From assembly GCA_900078375.1 (NCBI GenBank), contig FLQS01000021.1, positions 27,220-91,219 on the forward strand: DNA of 64,000 bases. The letters run 5' to 3'. Position numbers and translations under genes: made by a program. Under the pieces are notes generated by a model that made no database searches, had not been told where the DNA came from, and saw only the letters and a program-made list of their open reading frames with translations. Numbering within the stretch: position 1 is the stretch's first letter; each line of letters starts with the position of its first letter. This DNA comes from an uncultured Mycobacterium sp. (GTDB taxonomy: Bacteria; Actinomycetota; Actinomycetes; Mycobacteriales; Mycobacteriaceae). Below are positions 8,730 through 18,000 of this stretch, one piece after another.

Positions 8730-9614
8730 TTAACCGTGCGTGTCCTTCGGTTGCTTCTCGAGTGTGAACTGATCGACGTCGATGTAGCCGACCCGAAATC
8801 CGTTCGCACATCCTGTGAGGTACTTCATGTACCGCTCATAAACCTCCTCCGACTGCACCTCGATAGCCTTGTCGCGGTTGGCTTCCAGCGCCGCTGCCCA
8901 ACAATCCAGTGTGCGCGCATAGTGCGGTTGCAACGACTGGACACGTGTCAGTGTGAAGCCGGCCCTGCCCGAATGGTCCTCGACCTTTTCGACTGTCGGC
9001 AGCCGGCCGCCCGGGAAGATCTCGGTGAGCATGAACTTGGCGAACCGCGCCGCCTCGAACGTTAGCGGGACCTTCCGCTTAGCCATTTCGTCAAATGTGA
9101 AGGACGTGATGGTGTGGAGCAGCATCACCCCGTCGTCGGGGAGCGCCCGGTACGCCATCGCGAAGAAGTCGTCGTAGCGGTCGAAGCCGAAATGCTCGAA
9201 GGCGCCGATCGATACGATCCGGTCGACGGGCTCGTCGAACTGTTCCCAGCCTTTGAGCTCGATGCGCTTGTGTCGTGGACTGGCACAGTCGTGAAACGCC
9301 TGCTCGACGTGATCGCGCTGGTTCTTCGACAGTGTCAGCCCGATGACATTGACGTCGTACTTCTCTATGGCGCGCAACATGGTGGCGCCCCATCCGCAGC
9401 CGATGTCCAGCAAAGTCATACCGGGCTGAAGGCCCAATTTGCCCAGCGCGAGGTCGATCTTGGCGATTTGGGCCTGTTCCAACGTCATGTCATCGCGTTC
9501 GAAATACGCGCAGCTGTAGGTCTGGGTCGGATCGAGGAAGAGCCGGAAGAAGTCGTCGGACAAGTCGTAGTGGGCTTGTACGTCTTCGAAATGAGGTTGT
9601 AGCCGTTTGGCCAT
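8730..9614 (-). CDS. mmaA2: mycolic acid methyltransferase, MmaA2-like
   Basis: A 294-residue paralogue of the downstream gene. SAM motif LLDIGCGWGATM (about 71-82), [19 protein letters not shown] near the N-terminus, and SIGAFEHFGFDRYDDFF. The start [20 protein letters not shown] and end FRVGYIDVDQFTLEK resemble MmaA2, which forms a cyclopropane ring on mycolates; CmaA or MmaA1 are the alternatives. Start chosen at 9614, where the family begins; the upstream in-frame ATG (9653) would add 13 unrelated residues. In M. tuberculosis four such genes lie together in front of lipG; here only two are present. Confidence 0.87.
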   Translation of the reverse strand: MAKRLQPHFEDVQAHYDLSDDFFRLFLDPTQTYSCAYFERDDMTLEQAQIAKIDLALGKLGLQPGMTLLDIGCGWGATMLRAIEKYDVNVIGLTLSKNQRDHVEQAFHDCASPRHKRIELKGWEQFDEPVDRIVSIGAFEHFGFDRYDDFFAMAYRALPDDGVMLLHTITSFTFDEMAKRKVPLTFEAARFAKFMLTEIFPGGRLPTVEKVEDHSGRAGFTLTRVQSLQPHYARTLDCWAAALEANRDKAIEVQSEEVYERYMKYLTGCANGFRVGYIDVDQFTLEKQPKDTHG

Positions 9615-9748
9615 GACGGTGTGCCTTTCGCATGTGAATGCTTGAGGCAGCAACCACGTACCCCCCGGGACTGCGATTACCGCTTTTGCACACCCGATGC
9701 TAGCGCCGAATACTGGGAATCGACGAGTCTGTCGCGCACCGAAATTAG

Positions 9749-10675
9749 CTAGCTGACCTCGGCAAATGTGGTCTTGAGCTCACCAACGATGTCGTCCCAC
9801 AGAGCTTCAGGCAGGTCATGCGCCATGCCGTCGAACAAGACCAGTCGCGCGTTGGGAATGGCCGACGCGATCGACCGTCCGCCTGATGGGCGCATCAGCT
9901 TGTCGGCGCGGCCGTGGATGACCACGGTGGGCGCGCTGATCTGCCGGTCGTAGCGCTTCAGGCTGCCGCTGCCGAGCACGGCGCCGAAGTGCCGGGCGAT
10001 GCCCTGCGGGTAGTGCGCCCGCTCGTAGGCCTCGATGGCATCGGCACGCGCCTTGTCCTCGGATATCGGATATCCGGGGCTGCCGATGATCTTGCCGACC
10101 CGAATCGAGTTTTCGATGATCACCTCGCGCGGCGAGTTCGGCGACGGCCCGGTGATAAGTGACAGCAGTGCCCGCGGCGCCGGGGGCGGCAACAGCGCAG
10201 AGTTGTTGGACGAGAAGATGATTCCCAATGCGTTCGTTCGGTGGCTATGCCGCGCGGCGAAGATCTGCGCGATCATCCCGCCCATCGACGCCCCGACCAC
10301 ATGCGCGCGGTCGAGCCCGAGATGATCGAGCAACGCCGCGGCGTCGTCGGCCATGTCCTCCAGCTTGTAGACCGACGGACTGGGGCGCCCGAGATAGGAG
10401 CGCACCATGTTGGGTACTAGCCCGCCGCCGGCGCGCTGCCCGTGCAGTTTCGAGGACAACCCCACGTCGCGGTTGTCGTAGCGGATGACGCGATAGCCTT
10501 GGTCGACGAGCTTCTCGCAGAAACCGTTGCGCCACAACAGAAGTTGGGCACCGAGCCCCATGACCAGCAGAACGGGTGGGTCGCCGGGGTTGCCCATGTC
10601 CTCGAAGTAGATCTCGAGATCGTCTGGTGCCTCTTGCCCCAAGGGGATTTTTGCCGTGCCGGTGCGGATTTCCAT
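9749..10675 (-). CDS. lipG: alpha/beta hydrolase, LipG-like
   Basis: A 308-residue alpha/beta hydrolase. The oxyanion region is PVLLVMGLGAQ (about 33-43), the nucleophile elbow is VVGASMGGMIAQ (about 116-127) and the catalytic His is in GMAHDLPEALW near the C-terminus; HGRADKLM probably supplies the Asp. LipG of M. tuberculosis is described as an esterase with phospholipase-type activity; that role is carried over by position and similarity. Its ATG overlaps the TGA of the preceding ABC1 kinase gene by one base (TGATG), so the two are translationally coupled. It sits beside the mycolic-acid methyltransferases as in M. tuberculosis. Confidence 0.87.
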   Translation of the reverse strand: MEIRTGTAKIPLGQEAPDDLEIYFEDMGNPGDPPVLLVMGLGAQLLLWRNGFCEKLVDQGYRVIRYDNRDVGLSSKLHGQRAGGGLVPNMVRSYLGRPSPSVYKLEDMADDAAALLDHLGLDRAHVVGASMGGMIAQIFAARHSHRTNALGIIFSSNNSALLPPPAPRALLSLITGPSPNSPREVIIENSIRVGKIIGSPGYPISEDKARADAIEAYERAHYPQGIARHFGAVLGSGSLKRYDRQISAPTVVIHGRADKLMRPSGGRSIASAIPNARLVLFDGMAHDLPEALWDDIVGELKTTFAEVS

Positions 10676-12021
10676 CAGACCTCGACGTCGCTCTGGTGCT
10701 CGCGGCTGACCTCGACCATGAAATTGGCGAAGTACCCGGAGAACTGCGGGTCGTTCATCATCTGCCACTTGGGTGCCAGCAGTTTCATGTAGCGCTCGAC
10801 ATAGAGAAACTGTTTGCCGATCAGCACCAGCTCGCGCGGGAGTTTTACATCGTAGGCTTCGGCTAGCGTCGAAAGCTGTTTGCCGATATCGGCGTACGAC
10901 ATGTCCCCGAGCGTCTTCAGCGTCAGCGGGGCGGCAAATGCCTCGAGGTCCTTGGCGGCTTCCTGCTCGGGCTTGGGGGTGCCCACCGCGCCGAGAAGCA
11001 CCACGATCTTGCCTGCTGAGGCGTGGTCTTTCTTGACCAGCAGTGCGTAGACCAGCTCGCGCAGCAGCCAGCGGGTGCGCGGGTCGATGCGGCCCATGAT
11101 GCCGAAGTCCAGGAACACGATGCGACCGTCGTCGTCGACCAACAGGTTGCCGGCGTGCAGGTCGCCGTGGAACAGGCCGTGCCGCAGGCCACCCTCGAAG
11201 GTGGAGAACAACAGCGCCTTGACCAGCTCGGTGCCGTCGAACCCCTTCGTGCGGATTTCCTTGACGTCGTCGATACGAACGCCCTGCACTCGTTCCATGG
11301 TCAGCACCCGCTCGCTGGAGAACTCCCAGTGCACCCGGGGCACCCGGATGTTGCGGCCGAGCGGCGAACCGTGCAGGCCCGACACCCACGCTTCCATCGA
11401 CTGCGCCTCGAGGCGGAAGTCGAGCTCTTCGGCAAGGTTGTCGGAGAAGTCGGCGACCACGTCCTGGGCGGACAGCCGTCGGCCGAGCTTCGCCAGCTCG
11501 ACAAGCTGGGCGAAACGCTTGAGGATCTGCAGGTCGGCGGCCACCCGGCGGCGGATACCGGGCCGCTGGATCTTGACGACGACGTCCTCGCCGCTGTGCA
11601 GGGTGGCGAAGTGCACCTGGGCGATCGAGGCCGACGCGAACGGCTCCTCGTCGAACGTGGCGAACAGGTCGGCGGGATCCCCGCCGAGTTCCTGCTTGAG
11701 CAGCTTGTGCACCTCGGCCGTGTCGGCGGGCGGTACCGCGTCGAGCAGGCCGCGGAACTCTCTGCTCAGCCCTTCGCCGAAAGCGCCTGGGCTGGACGCG
11801 ATGATCTGACCGAACTTGACGTAGGTGGGGCCGAGGTCGGCGAAGGTCTGCGGAATCTGCCTGATGACCTTGTCCTGCCACCGTCCACGACCCGGCAGCG
11901 TGCGGAGCACGCGGGCGCCGGTTCGGGTGAGCTGCCAGCCAGTCGTGCCCATGCGGGCGGCCTCGACCGGCAACGGAACGCGATCGAGCTTGGCTACTTC
12001 GCGGTGTTTGGTCGAATTCAT
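10675..12021 (-). CDS. ABC1/UbiB (AarF) family atypical kinase, Rv0647c-like
   Basis: A 448-residue ABC1/ADCK/UbiB family protein. Signature elements: the KxGQ-type motif in GPTYVKFGQIIASSPG (about 64-79), an alanine-rich ATP loop (EEPFASASIAQVHFA, about 122-136), VVVKIQRPG lysine, LAEELDFRLEA, the HGDLHAGN catalytic motif and FLDFGIMGR metal motif. Such proteins bind ATP and are linked to isoprenoid-quinone or lipid homeostasis; the substrate here is unknown. Start at 12021 (MNSTKHREV) is preferred from memory of the M. tuberculosis protein, although the ribosome site is weak; an in-frame start at 12087 would add 22 residues. Coupled to lipG. Confidence 0.87.
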   Translation of the reverse strand: MNSTKHREVAKLDRVPLPVEAARMGTTGWQLTRTGARVLRTLPGRGRWQDKVIRQIPQTFADLGPTYVKFGQIIASSPGAFGEGLSREFRGLLDAVPPADTAEVHKLLKQELGGDPADLFATFDEEPFASASIAQVHFATLHSGEDVVVKIQRPGIRRRVAADLQILKRFAQLVELAKLGRRLSAQDVVADFSDNLAEELDFRLEAQSMEAWVSGLHGSPLGRNIRVPRVHWEFSSERVLTMERVQGVRIDDVKEIRTKGFDGTELVKALLFSTFEGGLRHGLFHGDLHAGNLLVDDDGRIVFLDFGIMGRIDPRTRWLLRELVYALLVKKDHASAGKIVVLLGAVGTPKPEQEAAKDLEAFAAPLTLKTLGDMSYADIGKQLSTLAEAYDVKLPRELVLIGKQFLYVERYMKLLAPKWQMMNDPQFSGYFANFMVEVSREHQSDVEV

Positions 12022-12100
12022 TCTTGAAGTGTGCCAAACACGCGACGAATACCACCAATTTTCCAGTCGCGCAGCGGTGTCCGTCACAAAGCGGTTTACC

Positions 12101-12697
12101 TCACGTTTTAGGTTGCCACGGCATCAGCCACGGCTGCGGTTCCATGTGCTCGGCCGCCGCAACAAGCTCGTACATCGTTGCACCGTCGATGCTTTCGCGG
12201 ATGATGTCGGCGTGCCCGGCATGCCGGGCCAACTCGGTGATCAGATGCTCGAACACCCAACGCGCCGACCACGCGTCGACGTCGCGGGGGAACCACGGTG
12301 CATCGCGCGGTACGGGCACCGCGGCGTCCAGATCGGCGGACTCCACCAGCCGGAGCGAAGCAGCGTTTTGCCTGTTCAAGCCATCCAGGAGCTGCGCCAA
12401 TGTCTCGTCGGGCCGCATCACGTGCTCGTCCTGATACTCCGCTGCCCGTTCTTCGAACGGGCGGTCATCGTGGGGCGCTTCGTGCGGTGCCGCGGCAACC
12501 CGCGCCATCCAGCCGCGCTGCACCCCGGTGATGTGTTTGATCAGGCCGCCGATCGACAACGTGCTGGCCGTCGGGGTGCACCGGGCTTGCTCGTCGGTCA
12601 ACCCGTAGGCGACGGCGACGAACGCGCTCTGCTGATAGGCGAGGAACTCGCGCAGGGCGTGCCGCTCGTCGTGGACTGGTGGGGCGAGGGTGGGCAT
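12101..12697 (-). CDS. DinB-fold protein (DUF664-like)
   Basis: A 198-residue protein of the DinB/YfiT metal-binding four-helix fold. The likely ligands are His in LIKHITGVQRGW and His in LARHAGHADIIRE, the usual H...HxxxH spacing. Members include mycothiol- or bacillithiol-dependent enzymes; whether this one uses mycothiol is not shown. GAAGGGACC precedes the ATG at 12697. The gene follows the other DinB-fold gene by only 10 bases and both are divergent from a WYL regulator. Confidence 0.82.
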   Translation of the reverse strand: MPTLAPPVHDERHALREFLAYQQSAFVAVAYGLTDEQARCTPTASTLSIGGLIKHITGVQRGWMARVAAAPHEAPHDDRPFEERAAEYQDEHVMRPDETLAQLLDGLNRQNAASLRLVESADLDAAVPVPRDAPWFPRDVDAWSARWVFEHLITELARHAGHADIIRESIDGATMYELVAAAEHMEPQPWLMPWQPKT

Positions 12698-12707
12698 GAT
12701 GGTCCCT

Positions 12708-13220
12708 TCAGTTCTTGTTGATGTAAAGATCACGCAGACAAGCGATTTCGGCTCCGTGATGGATGACCTCACGGTTGATGTGCAGGATCAGTTCGGACAG
12801 CGCGTAGTCGGCATAGGGGCCTTCGGCGGGCCCGCACGGCCGGGCGAGGTCAGCGTCGGACAGGGCCCGCACCCCGGTGTTCCACCGCTCGTAGGCGTCG
12901 TCGAGTTGAGACAGGGCGGTGTCGGCGTCGGTGGCGTAGGGCCAGCTCTGATAGTCGGCGGGTGGGCCGCCGAAATGGGAGTGGTTGCGCATGGCCAGCA
13001 CTCCGACGATGACGTGGGCCAGCCGCCAGGCGATCGTGGTGACCGGCTCCGGCTTCGGGGCTGGGTAGGCGAAATCGATGCCCCCGTCGCGGCGCACCGT
13101 CCAGCACCCGCGCACCGGCTCCCAGAGGTACTCGTCGTCGGTCAGGCCGGCCAGGCGGGGCCGCAGTGCGTTGTGCCAATGCCAGTCGAGCTGGTCGGCA
13201 AGTCGGGCTGTCCAGGTCAT
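12708..13220 (-). CDS. DinB-fold protein
   Basis: A 170-residue protein of the DinB superfamily. It starts with TARLADQLDWHWHNALRPRL, has IAWRLAHVIVGVLAMRNHSHFG (helix with His ligand) and ends with ILHINREVIHHGAEIACLRDLY (H..E..HHGAE, a typical metal-binding helix). Length is normal for the family. Its start lies 61 bases from the start of the divergent WYL-type regulator, with a perfect palindrome between them, so that regulator probably controls this two-gene unit. The reaction is unknown; detoxification through mycothiol transfer is one possibility. Confidence 0.82.
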   Translation of the reverse strand: MTWTARLADQLDWHWHNALRPRLAGLTDDEYLWEPVRGCWTVRRDGGIDFAYPAPKPEPVTTIAWRLAHVIVGVLAMRNHSHFGGPPADYQSWPYATDADTALSQLDDAYERWNTGVRALSDADLARPCGPAEGPYADYALSELILHINREVIHHGAEIACLRDLYINKN

Positions 13221-13240
13221 ATCCGTAGGCTTTCATGAGT

Positions 13241-13261
13241 TGCGGACAGCTTCTGTCCGCA
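13241..13261. promoter_or_regulatory. perfect 9-bp palindrome between divergent dinB-like and WYL-regulator genes
   Basis: TGCGGACAG, CTT, CTGTCCGCA. The site lies 20 bases from each start codon, where it would cover both promoters. It is probably the operator of the regulator encoded at 13282. Confidence 0.7.
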
Positions 13262-13281
13262 GACTGCGCGACACTGGGGTC

Positions 13282-14235
13282 ATGTCGCAGACGACGAGCC
13301 GGGTGCTGCAGCTGCTCGGTCTCTTGCAATCGAGGCGGGTGTGGTCGGGCGAGGAGCTGTCCGAACGGCTCGGCGTGACCACCCGCAGCGTGCGCCGCGA
13401 CGTCGAACGGCTCCGTGAGCTCGGGTACCCCGTGCACGCCAGCACCGGTCATGGTGGTGGCTATCAGCTCGGCGCCGGTGCGGCGCTGCCGCCGTTGCTC
13501 CTCGACTCCGACGAGGCCGTCGCAATGGCGGTATGCCTGCGGCTGGCCGCCGGCGGCAGCGTCGCAGGCGTCGGCGAGGCCGCACTGCGCGCCCTGACCA
13601 AACTGGACCAGGTGATGCCCGCCCGGCTGCGCTCGCAGATTGCCGCCGTGCACGACACCACGGTCACGCTCACGCCCGACGCGCAGTCGCCGGTGGATCC
13701 CGAGGTCCTGATGACGCTGGCGCGGGCCTGCCGCGACCACGAGCACGTCGACGCGGACTACGTCGACCGGGCCGGGTCGCCGAGCAGCCGCCGCCTCGAG
13801 CCGTATCAAATGGTCACGACCGGACGGCGGTGGTATCTGCTGGCCTACGACCGAGACCGCGAGGACTGGCGGAGCCTGCGGCTGGACCGAATGACGCAGG
13901 TGCGTGCGAGGGGCACCACCTTCACCGCCCGGGCGGCGCCCGACGCCGCCGCCTACGTCCGTCGCGCCATCACCACCTCGCCGTACCGCTACGTCGCCAG
14001 GGTCCGCTATCAAGCCGCTAAAAGTGTTATAGCCCAGCACTTTTCACCGACATCGGTGACCATTGAAGACGACGGCCCCGACACCTGTGTCGTCGTCACC
14101 GGCGCTGACGACCCCCAGACGCTGGTGTTGTACCTGGCCATGCCCGGCGTCGCCTTCGAGGTGCTGGAACCGGACGCGGTCGCCGACGGTGCGCTCGCGA
14201 TGTCGGCGCTGCTAGCTGCGGCAGGCAGGCGGTGA
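13282..14235 (+). CDS. WYL-domain transcriptional regulator (YafY/DeoR-type)
   Basis: A 317-residue regulator with an N-terminal winged helix (TTSRVLQLLGLLQ then VWSGEELSERLGVTTRSVRRDVERLRELGYPV, about 5-55), a short linker with the GYQLGAGA strand, a WYL domain (about 140-215, with YQMVTTGRRWYLLAYDRDRE) and a C-terminal WCX part. WYL proteins sense small ligands or nucleic acids and often control neighbouring genes. The divergent pair of DinB-like genes and the palindrome at 13241-13261 point to local regulation. The stop codon overlaps the start of the next gene. Confidence 0.88.
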   Translation: MSQTTSRVLQLLGLLQSRRVWSGEELSERLGVTTRSVRRDVERLRELGYPVHASTGHGGGYQLGAGAALPPLLLDSDEAVAMAVCLRLAAGGSVAGVGEAALRALTKLDQVMPARLRSQIAAVHDTTVTLTPDAQSPVDPEVLMTLARACRDHEHVDADYVDRAGSPSSRRLEPYQMVTTGRRWYLLAYDRDREDWRSLRLDRMTQVRARGTTFTARAAPDAAAYVRRAITTSPYRYVARVRYQAAKSVIAQHFSPTSVTIEDDGPDTCVVVTGADDPQTLVLYLAMPGVAFEVLEPDAVADGALAMSALLAAAGRR

Positions 14236-15032
14236 TGCCGGGCCGACATGGGTACCCGATACCCATGCGGATGGCCACCTTCAACATCTTGCACGGGCGC
14301 GGTCTGGACGACGGTCAGGTCAGCCTGGAGCGATTGTCGGCATGCATTCGCGACCTGGACGTTGATGTGCTGGCCCTGCAGGAGGTCGACGTCGACCAGC
14401 CCCGTTCGTCGCTGGCCGATCTCACCGCGATCGCCGCCGCGGCGATGGGCGCCGTCTCCCACCGCTTCGTCGCCGCGATCTCCGGCACGCCCGGGTCGAC
14501 CTGGATGGCCGCAACCGGCGACGAACAACCGGGCACCGCCGCGTACGGCATCGCGCTGCTGTCGCGGTATCCGGCCATCTCGTGGCAGGTGATGCGGCTA
14601 CCCCGGATCCCCGTGCGATTCCCGCTGTATCTGCCCGGCTCCAACCGGGTGCAGATCGTCAAGGAGGAGCCCCGAGCGGCGATGGTGGCCCAGCTCGATA
14701 CCCCGCTGGGTGTGATGACTGTGGCCAACACCCACCTGTCGTTCGTGCCCGGCTGGAATCATCTGCAACTCAACCGGCTGATGCGTGACCTGCGCGGCCT
14801 GCCGGGGCCGCGGGTGCTGATGGGTGACCTGAACATGCCGGCGCGGGCTCCGGCCCGGCGGACCGGCTTGCGTCCGCTGGCCACCGCGCTGACGTTTCCG
14901 CTTCAGCGTCCGGAACGTCAGCTCGACCACATCCTCACCGACCATGACGGCTTGGTGGCCACCGGCGTATCCACACCGGTTCTGCCGATCTCCGACCATC
15001 GCCCGCTGGTGATCGACGTGTCGCTCCGCTGA
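14235..15032 (+). CDS. endonuclease/exonuclease/phosphatase family protein
   Basis: A 265-residue member of the EEP (DNase I/AP endonuclease/phosphodiesterase) superfamily. Motifs: MATFNILHGR (Asn, about 13-22), LDVDVLALQEVDVDQ (catalytic Glu), VANTHLSF (His), RVLMGDLNMP (Asp, Asn) and ISDHRPLVIDV (terminal Asp-His). All metal and catalytic positions are present. Substrate could be a phosphodiester in DNA, RNA or lipid. The ATG overlaps the WYL gene stop (TGATG), suggesting coupling; an internal start at 14265 (MRMATFN) is equally plausible and would remove 10 residues. Confidence 0.82.
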   Translation: MPGRHGYPIPMRMATFNILHGRGLDDGQVSLERLSACIRDLDVDVLALQEVDVDQPRSSLADLTAIAAAAMGAVSHRFVAAISGTPGSTWMAATGDEQPGTAAYGIALLSRYPAISWQVMRLPRIPVRFPLYLPGSNRVQIVKEEPRAAMVAQLDTPLGVMTVANTHLSFVPGWNHLQLNRLMRDLRGLPGPRVLMGDLNMPARAPARRTGLRPLATALTFPLQRPERQLDHILTDHDGLVATGVSTPVLPISDHRPLVIDVSLR

Positions 15033-15060
15033 CGGATCGTTGGGCCGTACATTGCTGGAC

Positions 15061-18000
15061 GTGCGGGTTACCTCCGCGGAGTCGACGGAGCTGTTCGTCG
15101 GCCCGCCCGATGCTCCCCTGCAGGTGGTCCGAATCGGCTACAGCGGGGCCGGTGGAACGGACACCGCGCGAGTCGTTGGTGACGGGCTGCAGTCCGACGA
15201 CGTTGCGCTGACCCCCCGTGACGGGGTCGTCGAGGTTCCGGTACGTGTCGAGGGGGCCGTGCCCGGCCAGCGGCGGTCGGCGCGCGTTGGGGCGGAGTTC
15301 GGATTCGAGTTCGTCGTCGCCGAGCCGGGCTGGACGATGTACATGATCAGCCACTTCCACTACGACCCGGTGTGGTGGAACACCCAGGGCGCCTACACCA
15401 GCCTGTGGACCGAGGACCCGCCCGGCCGGGCCCGGCAGAACAACGGGTTTGCCTTGGTGGCCGCCCACCTCGAAATGGCCCGCCGCGACGCGGATTACAA
15501 GTTCGTGCTCGCCGAAGTGGACTACCTCAAACCCTATTTCGACACCCACCCTGAGGACCGCGCCGATCTGCGCCGGTTCATCGCCGAGGGTCGGGTGGAG
15601 GTGATGGGCGGCACTTACAACGAGCCCAACACCAACCTGGTCGGTGCGGAGACAGCGATCCGCAACTTCGTGCACGGCATCGGCTACCAGCGCGACATCC
15701 TTGGTGCCGATCCCGCCACCGCGTGGCAGCTGGATGTGTTCGGCCACGACCCGCAGTTCCCGGGGATGGCCGCAGATGCCGGCCTGACGTCGAGTTCGTG
15801 GGCCCGCGGGCCGCACCACCAGTGGGGGCCGATGGCCGATGACGGTGACCCGCGGCGCATGCAGTTCCGCAGCGAATTCGAGTGGATCGCGCCGTCGGGG
15901 CTCGGGCTGCTGACCCACTACATGCCGGCGCACTACTCGGCCGGCTGGTGGATGGATTCCGCGGCGTCGCTGGAGGAGGCCGAGCAGGCCACGTATCGGC
16001 TGTTCTCGGATCTGAAATCGGTGGCGCTGACCCGCAACGTGCTGCTGCCGGTCGGCACCGACTACACCCCGCCCAATGCCTGGGTCACCGAGATCCACCG
16101 CGACTGGAACGCCCGCTACTGCTGGCCGCGTTTCACCTGCGCGTTGCCGTCTGAATTCTTCGCCGCTGTGCGCGCCGAATCGTCGCAGCGTGGGCTGACG
16201 CCATCGCCGCAGACCCGCGATATGAACCCGATCTACACCGGCAAGGACGTCTCCTATATCGACACCAAACAGGCCAACCGCGCCGCCGAGGACGCGGTGC
16301 TCGGTGCCGAACGCTTCGCGGTGTTCGCGGCGTTGCTCACCGGCGCGCACTACCCGGAGGCAGCGCTGGCCAAGGCGTGGGTTCAGCTGGCGTACGGCGC
16401 TCATCACGACGGCATCACCGGCTCGGAGTCCGATCAGGTGTACCTCGACTTGTTGACCAGTTGGCGCGACGCGTGGGAGCTCGGCTCGGGCGCGCGGTTC
16501 GGTGCGCTGCAATTGCTGTCGAAGGCTGCAGCGGTCGAGCGGGGATCGGTGGTTGTGTGGAACCCGCTGGCGCACAACCGAACCGATATCGTGACGGCGA
16601 ATCTTGATGCTCCCATCGGCCCTGGTGTTTCGGTAGTGGACACCGCCGATGTAACGAGCCCCGCGGTGGTGTCCGACGACGGCCACCTGGTGAGCTGGCG
16701 TGCCGAGGACGTTGGCTCCCTGGGCTGGCGCAGCTACCGGCTGGTGGCGACCGATGACCCCGCCGGGTGGCAAGCCGTCGACGGGGCGCAGATCGTCAAC
16801 GAGTATCACCGGCTGCGGGTGGATCCCGCGCGCGGCGGCGCGGTGGATTCACTGGTCGAGTTATCGGTCGATCGTGAGTTGATCGCCGTCGGCCGGGTCG
16901 GCAACGAGCTGGCCGTCTATGACGAATATCCGGCTCACCCGAAAGCGGGGGAGGGGCCGTGGCATCTGCTGCCGACCGGACCGGTGACGTGTTCTAGTGC
17001 GGCGCAGGCGGATTCGGTTCAGGCGTTCCGCAGCCCAGTGGGCGAGCGGCTGGTTGTAACCGGCCATATCGGCGAGTTGCTGCGCTACACCCAGGTGCTG
17101 ACCCTGTGGCACGGCATCGACCGGGTGGACACCAGCACCACCATCGACGAGTTCACCGGAGCCGACCGGCTGGTGCGGCTGCGCTGGCCCTGCCCGATAC
17201 CGGGTGCGCTGCCGGTCAGCGAGGTCGGCGACGCCGCCATCGGACGCGGGTTCGGACTGCTGCACGACCATGCCTCGGGCGAGGATCACGCAATCGACTC
17301 CGCGGAACACCCATGGACACTGGACAATCCGGCCCACGGTTGGTTCGGGCTGTCCTCAGCGGCACGGATCCACGTCGGCACGGACACCCGTGCGGTGTCC
17401 GTGGCCGAGGTGGTGGTGCCGGCGGAGGGCGCCGCCAGCGCGCGTGAACTGATGGTGGCGCTGGTACGGGCCGGGGTGACCGCGACCTGCAGCAGTGCGG
17501 ATCGTCCCCGCTACGGCCACCTCGACGTCGACTCCAACCTGCCTGACGCCCGAATTGCGTTGGGCGGTCCCGACGACAACGAATTCACCGCCGCGGTGCT
17601 GGCCGCCGCCGGCCACGCCTATACCGCGGAATTGCACCGCCAGCTCTCGGCCCGCGGACAGGCGCGGGTGTGGGTGCCCGCCATCAGGCCGCTGACCGAG
17701 GTATGGCGGCCCGACGCCGATCTGCGTGGCGTGCTGGCCCTACCGGTGCTCGTTGTCGTCGGCGGGCTGATCGACGCGGTCGGCGCGCTTGTTGAGGATC
17801 TCGACGACGCCCAGATCGACGTCACCCAGGACGCGCCGTCGGGGATGGATGAGTTCGAATCGCGGACCGTCGCACTCCTCAACCGCGGCGTCCCCGGCTT
17901 CGCCGTCGAACCCGATCAGACGCTGCACAGTTCGCTGATGCGCTCATGCACCGGCTGGCCGTCGGGGGTGTGGATCGATCCGCCGCAGCGTAAGACGCCG

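Noticed and set aside
9749..12058. A 769-codon minus-strand frame spanning lipG and the ABC1 kinase gene
   Set aside because: Only the lipG end (to 10675) is protein-like; the upstream part is an Arg/Pro-rich out-of-frame reading of the kinase gene, whose true frame carries all ABC1 motifs.
12850..14040. 396-codon minus-strand frame covering the WYL regulator and part of the DinB-like gene
   Set aside because: Its C-terminal part is an out-of-frame copy of the DinB-like gene and the rest is antisense to a clear HTH-WYL gene.
14935..16809. Long minus-strand frame opposite the mannosidase
   Set aside because: Composition is Arg/His/Gly-rich without motifs; the plus strand carries the GH38 signature over the whole length.
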